In this document: in pieces, positions 12,101-22,223 of the stretch
How the letters are laid out: each line of letters begins with the position of its first letter
Position numbering within the stretch: position 1 is the stretch's first letter
NCBI GenBank assembly: GCA_018398765.1
Contig: JAHBMJ010004716.1
Span: forward strand, 1-45,601
Direction of reading: 5' to 3'
Length of the DNA: 45,601 bases
From: Chromera velia
Lineage: Eukaryota; Sar; Chromeraceae
Translations under genes and position numbers: made by a program
Notes under the pieces: generated by a model
What the model was told of the DNA's origin: nothing
The model's database searches: none
What the model saw: only the letters and a program-made list of their open reading frames with translations

Positions 12101-15100
12101 TAGGAAAAGTATCCCTCCCACTTGTCCGAGGCTTTGTATCTTGATCCACGGAGGGCCAACATGCAAGGGCTGCATCTCGCTCTTCGTCTTCCCATGCCCC
12201 CAATTCTCAAAGCATGGAAACACAATAAGGGAAGGAGTAAAAGCCGCCCCCCCAGAGGCAAAGACAAAAACAAAACTTTTTGCCTCCCCCCCCCCTGTCT
12301 GCATGCTAGGTTCTCGCACAAACGACAGAGGAACGTCGGGACCTCTCGGAGAGACTCGAGACGGCCTCCAGACAACTTGAGCTCACAGAAAAGGACAGAG
12401 ACTGCGCTGAGAGAAGGGTCAGCCTTTAGTCACCTACATGTGTTGCCTTTCTGTGTGTCAGATAATTTTTTCTCTGCATTTGTTCTTCCCCTTTTTTCCC
12501 TCTATTTCTGCCTGCCTGTCTGTCAGTTTCACCCTCTGTTGATTTGTCTTCTGTGTTTCTGTCTTGGGGTCTGCGTGGGTCTCTCTTTTGAGGTCGGCGA
12601 ATAGGGAAGGAAGTATTTGAGTATGTGGTTCCCTTCCTCTTTTCTCCAATGCTTTTTTCCATTCGTACCTTCTCCCCCCCCCCTCCCTGTTTGTCAGGTT
12701 CGGGATCTCCAAGATGAGGTTTTCCGACAGTCTCGTTCTTTGGATGAACTGCAGAGGAAAGTCACAAGTGTAAGTGAGCATGCTGGTCCCTTCTGCCTGT
12801 CTCTTTCCTCTTATTGCGTATCACCTGACTGCGTATGGGAACAAGACACTGTTACAAAGAGGGCAGATGAGCCGATTCACGTTTCCCCTGGTGTTTTCTG
12901 GCAGTTCAGCAGAAAGCTTTGGCACAAACGAAGGAGGGCGGGGGTGGGATGGTTGATTTGACTGGTTGGAAAGTGTCCGGAACAAACTCGTAGATGTCGG
13001 TTGGGCGTGAGGTAAGTTGAGAAACAGACACATTCGTATTTGCGGAACACGGGGAAATGTTCTCTAGGGAGCCGCTCCGAAACGGTTGTGCTTACCAGGC
13101 TCAAACGGCGCCTCTTCATCTGTCCTCGAACGCCTTGCTTTTCTTTCTTTGAGCGAATCTTCCCCTCTGTCCCTGCACGGTGTCTGCTTGTCTCCCTCGG
13201 CATTCTGCTGCTGCAGGCGAAAGAAAAAAAGGCGGCACTGGTGGAGAAGCTGGAGAGGCATCAGGTGGACAGAGCAGAGCAGATTATGGAGAAGGTCGGC
13301 CTGCCTGCAGGTTCTGTCTTCCTCGATTCGCTTCACTTGATTCTTATTTTTTTTTTTTCATTCATTTGTTGGAGAGAGAGCCTGTCCGCGCTCAGAGAAG
13401 CCACAGGGGAAGGGTAGAAAAGGCAGAATAAAGAGATTTCTACGAGGGGCGAAGAAGGAGAGATGAAATTGCCCAGACTGCCGCGCTGCAACAAAACCTT
13501 GCACACGCGTCTTTTTTGTCTCAGGCGTCCACGTACAGACAGGCAGACGGACAGATAGACAGAATGTCTGTCCCTTTGCCTTGCAACGTGTCGATCAGCC
13601 TCATGAGTGAACGTTGTTGCCGAAACTGAAGCTTTTTGCTGTCCCTGTGGCTCTTCGTGCATCACGATTCTTTCTGTCTTCTGTCCCGGTGGGGGTGCAG
13701 ATGGACGCGGAGGTTCGCAGAGCTCACGAGAGGGCCCAGGCAGACGTTGCAGCTGTGAGAAGGGAGATGACGGACTCACACCAAAAAGAGACAGAGAGCC
13801 TCAGAGCACAAGTGAGTTAAATACCTGTGGGGACAAGGCAAAATAGTTTTGCTGGAAGGATGTTGAATGAGATCATTCATAGTGCCGCCCAAATGAAGTA
13901 ATTGAGTCGAGACTGGACAGGACAGATGGCTGGATGGATCTTCGGGGCACTCGTCGGTAAGCAGAGACAGAGGAGGAAAATGGAAATCGTTTAAACATTC
14001 ATTCGGCATTCATTCTCCTTTTTGAATGAAGGGCAGGGCAGTCAATTGATGTCGCGTTCTGCCGGGTTGGTCGATTCGATTCCATCGCCTCCCCTGGACG
14101 TCCGCTTGCTTCTAGCCTGTGTCATGATGAGATGTTTATGAAGGCGTTTCATCATTTGGATTTCCTTTGCTTCCATCGGTTTCTGCGACTGTCGGTCGAT
14201 TCTTATGGGGGTGCGTGCGTGCAGGTTCTGGTGGCAGAGAGACGAGAGACGGAGTGTCGATCTAAAATTGAACTCCTCGAGAAGACCGTCGAGGTCAGTC
14301 AGGCCCTCCTTTTTTCTTTGCCCCTCTCCTCTCTTTTCGCGGAGAAATGTTGACGAACGGAGAACCATCGTTTGTCTTGTTCCTCTTTCTCCTCCTTCCT
14401 CTGTTTTCCTCTATCTTTATGCCTGAGCGAGCCCGTTTCTGTAAGCTTGCCAGGATGAAGTGCGGGTCCGTGTCCTTTTGCGTGAGTAGAATCTGACCAT
14501 TCTTGCGTCAGTGAGATGAGATCTTTCACATCACAATAAAACTTCGTACATTCATGCATCTACCTGCCTTCCATTTTCTGGCCTGCCTGCCTTTCTCTCT
14601 GCCTGCCTGCCTGCCTCCCTGAAGCAGGACATGAGAGTCTCCTCGCTGGAGAGAGAGAGCACAGTGAGGGTTGACCTGACGGACTGCCAGGCTCAGCTGA
14701 GGGTGAACGAATTTGAGCGAGAGAGGCTCTCTTCTTTCCTGACAGAGAAGGCAGCAGCGGTCCAAGAGAAGGACGGGAAGCTCGCGCTAGCTGAGAAAAA
14801 AATTGAATTGCTCAAGACCGTCAGTCACTGCGTGTATGAGAGAGAGAACGAACATGGAGGGAGGATGCTATGATGCAGGCAAAGGGAGAGAGAGAGACCA
14901 AATGGACCTCAAAAAGTGGACTCACTCACTCACTCACTCACTCACTCACTGCGTTTGCACAAGAAAGAAAGAGCTCGGGGGGCATGAAAAGTGGGGGGGC
15001 CGACTTTTCGTTCGTTCTTTCTAGCTCGCATGACGAGTCCTCATTCTGCTCTTTGCTTCATCATTTGAGACCGTCCTGTCGTCCTCTGATGGCCATTCTT

Positions 15101-15898
15101 TGAAAGGCTTTATGGTTGCGCTAATTCACAACAGAGAACCTGATTGCGTGTCGTGCAGAATTTGGGAGAGAAAGGGAGACCGACATAGAAAAAAAGAGGC
15201 AGAGAGAGAGGGGGAAATGTTCTTTCGACTGCAACCCCTGTCTTCTCCCCTTCCTTCCTTCCTGTGTGCATGCAGGAGCTCTTTGAAGTCGACAAGCGTG
15301 GGAGGGAAGAGGGGGCCCGAATGAGAACGGAACTCGCAGCTCTCGTGTCAGCCCATGCAACCAGCCCACTGCTCGGCCCTCTCTGTCTTTTCGTCTCTCC
15401 GTCCCTCTCTCTGAGTGTACTTTCCTGGGTTTATTCTCCCCTCCTCTTTCCCCCCCCCCCCTCTTCTGTTGGGTGGGTGGGTGTTCAATTTGAGTGGAGG
15501 TGAGTGAGCCTGACACCTTCTCTTCCCTGTTTCTGCTTGCCTGACCTGGATCTCTTCTCTTCTGTTCCACTCGGCATTCTGCCTGCCTCCCTGCAGGGAA
15601 CGGGTGAAGGGTCAGGCTGCAGCCGAGCAGCAGTTGGACTTTCTGGTCTCTGCGCTCTCTGCGGAGGGCCTCGACGCCCTCCAGCTGGTCGCCAAGAGAC
15701 GGGCAGAGGCGATCGTGAGGGAGGGCAGACGGACAGGGACAGGGGCAAGTGAGGAAGAGAGGGAGAGGGCGAGAGGAGAAGCAAGACTGCAAAGCCATGC
15801 ACTCCATCAACTCACAGAAAGACTGTCACTCGCAAGGGAACTGCAGGTCGGTCTCTTCATCTGCAACGGGGACGGGAAAAAGTTGCAATGTACTTTCG

Positions 15899-15957
<59 letters not shown>

Positions 15958-15998
15958 CATGCGTGCGTGCGTGAGAGAGAGAGAGAGAGAGAGGTGTG

Positions 15999-16030
<32 letters not shown>

Positions 16031-18211
16031 TGAGAGAGAGAGAGAGAGATTCCATCTTCCAAATAAAATTCTTCCTAAAATGCCCTTTTCATCTCGATGT
16101 GGGTGTGATGGTTTGATCTGTCGGCATTCATTCCCCTCCATATGTTTTTGTTTCTGTTCGCTCGTGCTGTTGCCCTGTACGTTTCTTCTCCACGCTTGGG
16201 ACAGCGGGCTGCCTCGTTTTTTCTCTTCCCGGAAGGGATGAAAGCAACATCCTGAATGAAGAGGTTTCAGTCCCCCGACTTTCCATCTCGCTCTCTCAAC
16301 ACACCCCTCACATTTTTGAGAGCTGCTCAAAGGAATGCGAAAACCAATGCAGCGCAACTTCACATTCAATTATTCGTCCGTTGTATGTGCCTGTTCTGAC
16401 AGATGAGCGCGTCCCTGCTGGAGGAGACGAAGGCACGGCTGGAGACGGAAGAGAAGGCGAGGGACGCTGCGGAGAGGGAACTGGCGTCGTGCCGCAACTG
16501 CCTCGAATCGTTCACAGAAGCAGTCAGGAGACAGGAGGGAGGACCTGCAGAGACAGGCGCATTACAGAGAGTCGTGGATACGCTGGAAAAAGTGAGCTAG
16601 TGCGTTGCGCTGCTTCTTCCTGTTTGTACGTGCGTCTCTGCTTGTCAGTGACTTCCATTCCCTCCAGTCTTGTTCCGCCTCGGTTGATCGCCTGATGATC
16701 GCATGCCTGATGGAGGCTGGCTTTTATTTACCCCATGGATTTGTGAATGTTCCATTTACACGTCTTAATTCTTTTCCTGAATCTGCTCCAGGGGGTCTCC
16801 TCTCATCAATCCACTTTTTTGCCCTTCTTTTTTCCTTTCCTATGCGCTTCTTTCTCCTGTCTCCTCTCCAACCCAACAGGAGATTCTTCTTTCTCTTCAC
16901 TTTTTCTTGTGTGCCTTTGCTATCTGCGTGCTCTGATTTTGAATGCGGTCAAGGCAAACTAATTGTGACCGTGTTCCCATGGGCGTGCAGCGTGAGCGTG
17001 AGCTGGTTGAGATGGGAGCAGCGCTCGAGGAAGGGGGCCTTGCCCTGCTTCGAACGGAGAGAGCGCTCAGAGAGTCACAAAGAGCAAAGAGAGAGCTGGA
17101 GAAGCGACTAGAGGTGGGGGGGGGGAAGGTACAGTGCCTGCACTCTGTTGTTTTCTCTCTGTGTTTCTCTTGTTCTTGATTGAACTTCAAGATCGGTGAG
17201 TGAAAAAAATGACAGCCATATTCCTTCCTTCCTTCCTTCCACTACTGGATTGATTTGATTGCTGCCGTCTTTGATTGAATTTGAAACCCCAAATTCTGAA
17301 GAGACGGTGGGGCTCTGATCCTTACTCGTCGTATCGTTATGTTCGTCGTGCTTCCTTTTCCTTGGCTTCGTTGGCTGACTTCTTTTTTGTTTGCTTGTTT
17401 GTTTGACACTGTGACGGGCCCCTCTTTCTTTTTTTTTTCTTCTGTCTTGCCTTCTGTTCAGGACATCACACGAAAACTGCCTTTGTGGGCGCACGCAAGG
17501 ATGAGAGAGGCGGGTGGAGCCCCCCTACCCCTCTTTCAACTGGAGGACCGGGACCAGACGGGAGGAGGAGAGGGGAGGGGGGGAGAGAGGGGAGGTGCGA
17601 CAGCAGAAGAGGACCCTAGGTCTGTTCCGCAGCCGTCCGCTCTCGTGATTGCCCCTCCCTCTGCCAGTGCGACTATTGCTGGAGGGACTGGAAGAAGTAG
17701 GGGAAGGTCCATGACAGCTGGAGAGAGGTGGTCCGGGAAAGAGAATATCGGGGGTTCGCGGTATGGTCTCACTGATGCGCAGACTCTCCACATGTCCTTC
17801 CTTCAAGAAAGGGCAGCAGACACGCACCACGGTGTGCTGGGTGAGGAGGATGAGGAGGCAGAAGGGAGAAGCGAGCGACAAAGGAAGTCAAAGCGGAGCA
17901 AGAAGAAAAGCAAGAAGAGACTGGAGACAGAACGGGAAAAGGAGTACCAAAGAGGAGGAGGAGGAGACGAACACAAAAGCTCCCTGGGTCCGATGCGCTC
18001 TCTTCTGGCAGATCTTCTCGGTCGTTTAGAGAGTGATCAAAGAGGGGAAGGGGGGGCAGTGGGAGGAAGAGAAAGGGCGCAGGTTGGAGGGCTGCCTTTC
18101 TTTTCTGGAAGTGCTAGTGCAATCCATCCCCACCAATCTGCCCCCCCTCCAGTGGACAGCAAAGAGCCCAGTTCCCATGAGGGCTTTACCCCCTCATTTG
18201 ATGCTCCCTGA
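7300..18211 (+). CDS. PIBF1: PIBF1/CEP90-like centriolar coiled-coil protein, 22 exons
   Basis: Exons: 7300-7546, 7972-8231, 8633-8727, 9170-9245, 9452-9489, 9854-9950, 10317-10388, 10581-10694, 11206-11258, 11539-11581, 11961-12077, 12310-12417, 12698-12769, 13217-13294, 13701-13811, 14225-14293, 14628-14819, 15276-15346, 15597-15846, 16403-16591, 16991-17113, 17462-18211. They total 3,225 nt, in frame, for 1,074 residues. The diagnostic part is residues 239-271 plus the next exon (RRELEQGSLSEAEYHRLKAI, then ETSLREFVLLRFHEA), matching the conserved 'EEQY..LK..PE..LS..EYV..RFYE' block of human PIBF1/CEP90 as I remember it. A long coiled coil runs from about 170 to 830. The exon at 15597, with AAAEQQLDFLVSALSAEG and HQLTERLSLARELQ, fits the family's C-terminal part. 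The N-terminal 170 residues are Ser/Gly-rich and the last 250 are Gly/Glu/Lys-rich, making it longer than the 757-residue human protein. CEP90 acts at centriolar satellites and distal appendages in ciliogenesis. One donor (after 10388) is discussed under findings. Confidence 0.8.
8495..8616 (+). repeat. (TTCC)n microsatellite in PIBF1 intron 2
   Basis: About 120 bp of TTCC repeats with TCCC and TTTC interruptions, ending about 17 bp before the acceptor of PIBF1 exon 3. It doubles as the polypyrimidine tract of that intron. Confidence 0.9.
9066..9102 (+). repeat. (TGCC)n microsatellite in PIBF1 intron 3
   Basis: About nine tandem TGCC units inside the intron before PIBF1 exon 4. Similar short TGCC/CTGC arrays lie in several other introns of this gene, for example near 14601-14617. 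Confidence 0.85.
11600..11760 (+). repeat. (TTTC)n and poly-T tract in PIBF1 intron 10
   Basis: A run of TTTC repeats, three T-homopolymer blocks and TTCC repeats spans about 160 bp just after the donor of exon 10. The pyrimidine strand is the sense strand. Confidence 0.85.
14923..14950 (+). repeat. (TCAC)n microsatellite in PIBF1 intron 17
   Basis: Seven tandem CACT/TCAC units in the intron after the 192-nt exon 17 of PIBF1. Confidence 0.85.
15898..16052 (+). repeat. compound CT / TG / AG microsatellite in PIBF1 intron 19
   Basis: A (CT)n block, a (TG)n block and a TGCG block are followed by (AG)n. The TG-TGCG-AG part is then repeated once more, so the whole is itself a partial tandem duplication. 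It starts about 50 bp after the exon 19 donor. Confidence 0.9.
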
Positions 18212-18411
18212 AAAGCCGGCTGAGAATTCATGGTCGATGGAGGATGATTGTACAGTTCAGCGGTCACGGAGCACGTCAACGTTTTTGTTTCTTCCGCTTC
18301 TTCGCCTACCTCTAGGCGCGGTCTTTAGTTAGTTAGTTGGTTTAGTTTATCACCTCATGAAGAACTAACTAACTAACTAAACTAACTAAACATGCAGATT
18401 GATTGATTTTT

Positions 18412-18477
18412 TTGATTGATTGATATGTTCCGCCCTAGGGCCTTCCCGCTATGTCTATCTGTCGCCAGAGCTAGCAG
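18412..18477 (+). mobile_element. partial copy of the foldback element
   Basis: TTGATTGATTGAT, then TTCCG, then CCTTCCCGCTATGTCTATCT and GCCAGAGCTAGCAG closely match the left half of the element at 21009-21117. No right half is found nearby, so this looks like a truncated relic about 200 bp after the PIBF1 stop codon. Confidence 0.4.
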
Positions 18478-19340
18478 GGCGGGGCGTTCCCCAGCCTAAG
18501 CTGAGGTATCAGACCCCGCCCTCGGGGCCCGCCAGAGTCTGTTGCCCTGGCCGCTGCTGCATGATTGTTCGTTGTTCGAGCTACGGCTCTGGATCCGTGT
18601 TGGCTTTCCAGCCTGAAAATCGATCTGAAACGGCATGCGATTTGGGCTTCCTCGCTCACAGCAACGTTTGTACTGATACCCCTTCTCCCCCTCTCCCCCC
18701 TTTTCTTTAGCTAGCTCTGTAGACTAACAATCAGACTAACAGTGTCATTAACTCAGATAATGAATGATTAAACCGTTTGCAATTCGAAACACCATGCATT
18801 GGTCCAACCCCGGGCCAATTTTAAACTAAGTAATTAACTAAAGACTATGACTGTATAGCTAGGACTCTAGGGGTGGACACTAAAGTTTTAAAGTTTTTTT
18901 TTGTTAAAGTTTTTTTTTTGTCATCTCGACTCGGACTTTATTTTAAAAAATATCTTTCAAGTCGACCAGCAATAACTAAACTAATTAACTAGCCTCTATA
19001 AAAGGTGGTAGAAACTCAGTCTATTCAGGTTTAAATTCATGTTCATATCAGAAATAATCACTAGAATAATCATCGGCGACATCGGATAAAAAGTGATTAG
19101 ATGACATTATGGATAAAAAGTTTAAATGTACTTGCACTGGGGAGTAGACAGTAACAGACATTAGAATGAATAGATTCTAGCTCAGCAAAGCAACGCAGGA
19201 ATTCCCTTTTATCTAGCGAGCCACTTAGTATATGAAGAAAGTCTATACATGAAGTCATAAATAGATCTACACAGTATGGTTAGGAGTTACTACTGGCTTC
19301 TTTCAGCCAGTAGCGAGTTACAGTTAGTTTGGTAACCAAA

Positions 19341-19570
19341 CCTCCCTGAACCTAAGTGTTACTTAAAAAAATATAATCAAGATAATTTCTATCTGCGGCA
19401 TCATTTTTCAAGAGACCATCCACACTTGCGGCGTACATGGTCAAGACACCGTCCAGATATGCGGCTTTGGCTTTCAAAACAGCGTAAATGGTCCGTGCCT
19501 GCGGCATAGACTTTCAAGCTTATCCAAAAATGCGGCTTAAACTTTCAAGTGGTAGTTAGGTTCAGGGAGG
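19341..19570 (+). mobile_element. MITE-like element, copy 1
   Basis: A 230-bp element with imperfect terminal inverted repeats of about 24 bp. It starts CCTCCCTGAACCTAAG and ends with the inverse, CTTAGGTTCAGGGAGG-like. No coding capacity. The interior is a degenerate tandem array of about five modules, each starting TGCGGC, followed after about 8 nt by a TTTCAAG/GTCAAG core and then usually a GACCGTCCA-like tail (about 31-40 nt each). A target-site duplication is not obvious. Small size, inverted ends and multiple dispersed copies fit a non-autonomous DNA transposon derivative. Confidence 0.65.
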
Positions 19571-19714
19571 TCGGTAACTATGAGATGGTAACCAGCGAAC
19601 TTGAAGGCGTGTATGTATACCACTACCATGGTAGTTTAAGGAAAAACTTTAGTAAAAACAGTTGCTAGACATATTTTTAAGCCACACTACTTAACTCATT
19701 AGCAGTTTAAAGTA

Positions 19715-19948
19715 CCTCCCTGAACCTAAGTACCACTTAAAAAAATATAATCAAGATCATTCATATGTCCGGCACTCTTTTTCAAGAGACCGTCCATGCA
19801 TGCGGCATTTATAAACGGTCAAAACACCGTCGAGATATGCGGTTTTAGCTTTCAAGAGACCCTCAAAGATCCGCGCCTGCGGCGCGGACTTTCAAACTTA
19901 TCTAAAAGTGCGGCTTCAACTTTCAAGTGGTACTTAGGTTAAGGGAGG
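19715..19948 (+). mobile_element. MITE-like element, copy 2
   Basis: Second copy in the same orientation, about 234 bp and starting 145 bp after the end of copy 1. It keeps both inverted termini (CCTCCCTGAACCTAAG at the left, CTTAGGTTAAGGGAGG at the right) and the same TGCGGC-led internal modules, with diverged sequence between them. Flanking TTTAAAG/CTTTAAA bases continue the inverted symmetry beyond the core termini. Confidence 0.65.
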
Positions 19949-21008
19949 TCGTTAAACTTTAAAGCCATAAAATAATTATACTTAAATAATATAGGCTATG
20001 CATAATGATATACTAGTTATAGTTTAGTCATAAAATGATAAACATTGAGTTTTACTGGAATGAACTTTTCATAAATGCCAAAAATATGATTTTTACTAGT
20101 CTAAAATTGGTTTTGTAGGTTAAGTTTGACAGTATTAACTTTGACTTAGAATGTGGTAAAATCTGCCTGGCTTTAGCTACTACTACTACCATCGGAACAG
20201 TATTACCGTAACCATAAAATTGGTAACTGGGCGGCCTAGCGGCCGCCTAGTAACCGTCTTACTTTTGTTACTCCTAACGTACCGTACTGTGTAAACAGAT
20301 CGAATACAAGAATCATGTATACAGCTAGAGTTTGTGGTCGCTACATTCAAGAGACAAATGGCAAAGAGTCTAGCGATTGAAGACTATGACTAAGAGTATT
20401 ACAGAGGAGTTTTTGGAAAAAGACCCTATAAAGAACCTGCAACGATATAAATAAAATCAACTTCTCTAGCAACGTCTTCTATAGATCAACTTTTGCATGT
20501 TTAGTTGCATGTACGTTTACTTTTAAAGTTTTAAACTTAAAATTTAAAGTTTTTCAGGCAAAGTATATTATAAAAAAGACTTTAGTGCCCAACCCTAGCT
20601 AGGACTCTATCCCTGGCTTTAGCCATGACTAGTTTAGCTGTCAATTTAGTTAGTTAGTTTAGTTTCACATGAAAATATGAAGTAACTAAAGAACTAAACT
20701 CACTAAAGACCATGCTTAGGCCTACCTTCTTAGGCCCGTACTAACTTGTGTATCAAGCCCATGCAGTCCTAGCCCTAAACGGTCACGGTCCCTTATCAAA
20801 AGCTAGGTTAAAAGATGTGTTAATGAAGAATTGACATCAATTTTTATTTTAATGACACGTTGCACTATATAGACATATGCCAAACCATATATAAATTTAT
20901 GTATTTGGTATTAAAAAACAAACTTTAAATTTTTGACTAGATTTTTGACTTCTAGCTTATTTAAAAATGTGTTGATTAATTGATTGATTGATTGATTGAT
21001 TGACTAGT

Positions 21009-21456
21009 TGATTGATTGATAAAGGTTCCGTACTAGGCCTATACTAGGCTAGGCCCTCCCGGCGCCGTGCCGGCGGCAAACTCCCGCTATGTCTATCTCT
21101 TGCCAGAACTAGCAGTTAGGCTAGCAAAGCGTTGATCCCGGGCCTGGCCTGGGCTGAAATTCAACTTAAATAGCCAAGGAACGCTCTGGCAACCTAGGCT
21201 CCCCATACGTAAAAAAATAAATAAATAAATTTGGATAAAAATCTGAATTAGTTTTTTTTTTTTCATATCAGCTCATCTTTGAGCTTCGAACTTGAAGTCT
21301 CTGCTTCACAAAAATAAATAAAAAAATAAAAAGTAAAAGTTATTTTGAGCAATGAACTTTTTTATTTTTTTACGTATGGGGAGGCTAGCTGGCAACCTAG
21401 CTGGCAACAGATTGACCTAGCGGGAAGGCCTAGTACGGAATCTGTCAATCAATTAT
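21009..21456. mobile_element. foldback element with about 30-bp inverted termini
   Basis: The left end (TTGATTGAT, then TTCCGTACTAGGCC) reappears inverted at the right end near 21425-21456. A second inverted pair lies inside: GGCAACCTAG-GCTCCCCATACGTAAAAAAAT at 21188-21218 and its inverse at 21367-21401. The centre is AT-rich with no reading frame. The nested inverted arms over about 450 bp suggest a foldback or MITE-type element. Confidence 0.5.
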
Positions 21457-22223
21457 TGTCTAATAATTTTATATCGTTTTAAACAAAATTTTCAAATAAA
21501 GTGTAGTAACTACTAGAGTATAACTGCATGTGGTTAACTAACTGATTGACTCACTAGTACATATGGGTTAGTTACTGATACACCTAGTTATAGTATACAG
21601 TTTAGTTACGACTTTAGTTCTAGCTTTAGTTACCAAACTGCCGCATCTTATACGTACGTACGTACGTTGCTGCCTAGAAATCGACCAATATTAATGGCGC
21701 GCGATGACTGTTAGGATGACTGTTGATGATGTCAATACGTATTGAATTCACTTTTTCAAATTTTATTACATGCAGGCAGCGACATCTCTTTACAGTCAAT
21801 ACACACAACATTCGCAATTATTCAGCATCACTTGCAGAGAAGCATTGGTGGACAAGAGATGAGGACTCTAGCGAGGACTGAGATATGTAAGACCGGAGAC
21901 AACCCGGGCGCAGCAAAGGAAATTCATACAACGTGTCAACGTCACGCAATCGAAATAGAAGCCAGGGAAGGGTCACATGCATCGATCGGAGTTGACAACC
22001 GACTTGAGAAGGGGACATAGGTCACGAACATCGAAGAAGCTTGTGGACGACAGAGATCTTCCAATCACAATTAAAAAAAGCGTACGAATCTTCTCTCCCC
22101 CTACAGCATGGTGGACTGACTCCCCGAAGTCTTCTTTTTCATCGAATTGTACTTTCTCACAGCAAAATGGCACTTATGAAAGTGGTCTCAACTTCGTTCG
22201 TCATGTCCAACGCTGGAGGAAGT

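Larger units (their letters stand above)
18212..22223. other. AT-rich intergenic region holding mobile-element remnants
   Basis: No splice-paired or protein-like frames are seen between the stop of PIBF1 and the stop of the TPR gene; the two genes converge here. Besides the elements listed separately, it holds TTAG/CTAA-rich direct repeats at about 18322-18391 and 20645-20708, each an imperfect palindrome (TTAGTTAGTTAGTT ... CTAACTAA), and T/A homopolymers near 18890-18920. Stretches of GATT repeats lie at 18400-18425 and 20975-21020. The 3' untranslated regions of both genes presumably extend into the two ends. Confidence 0.6.
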
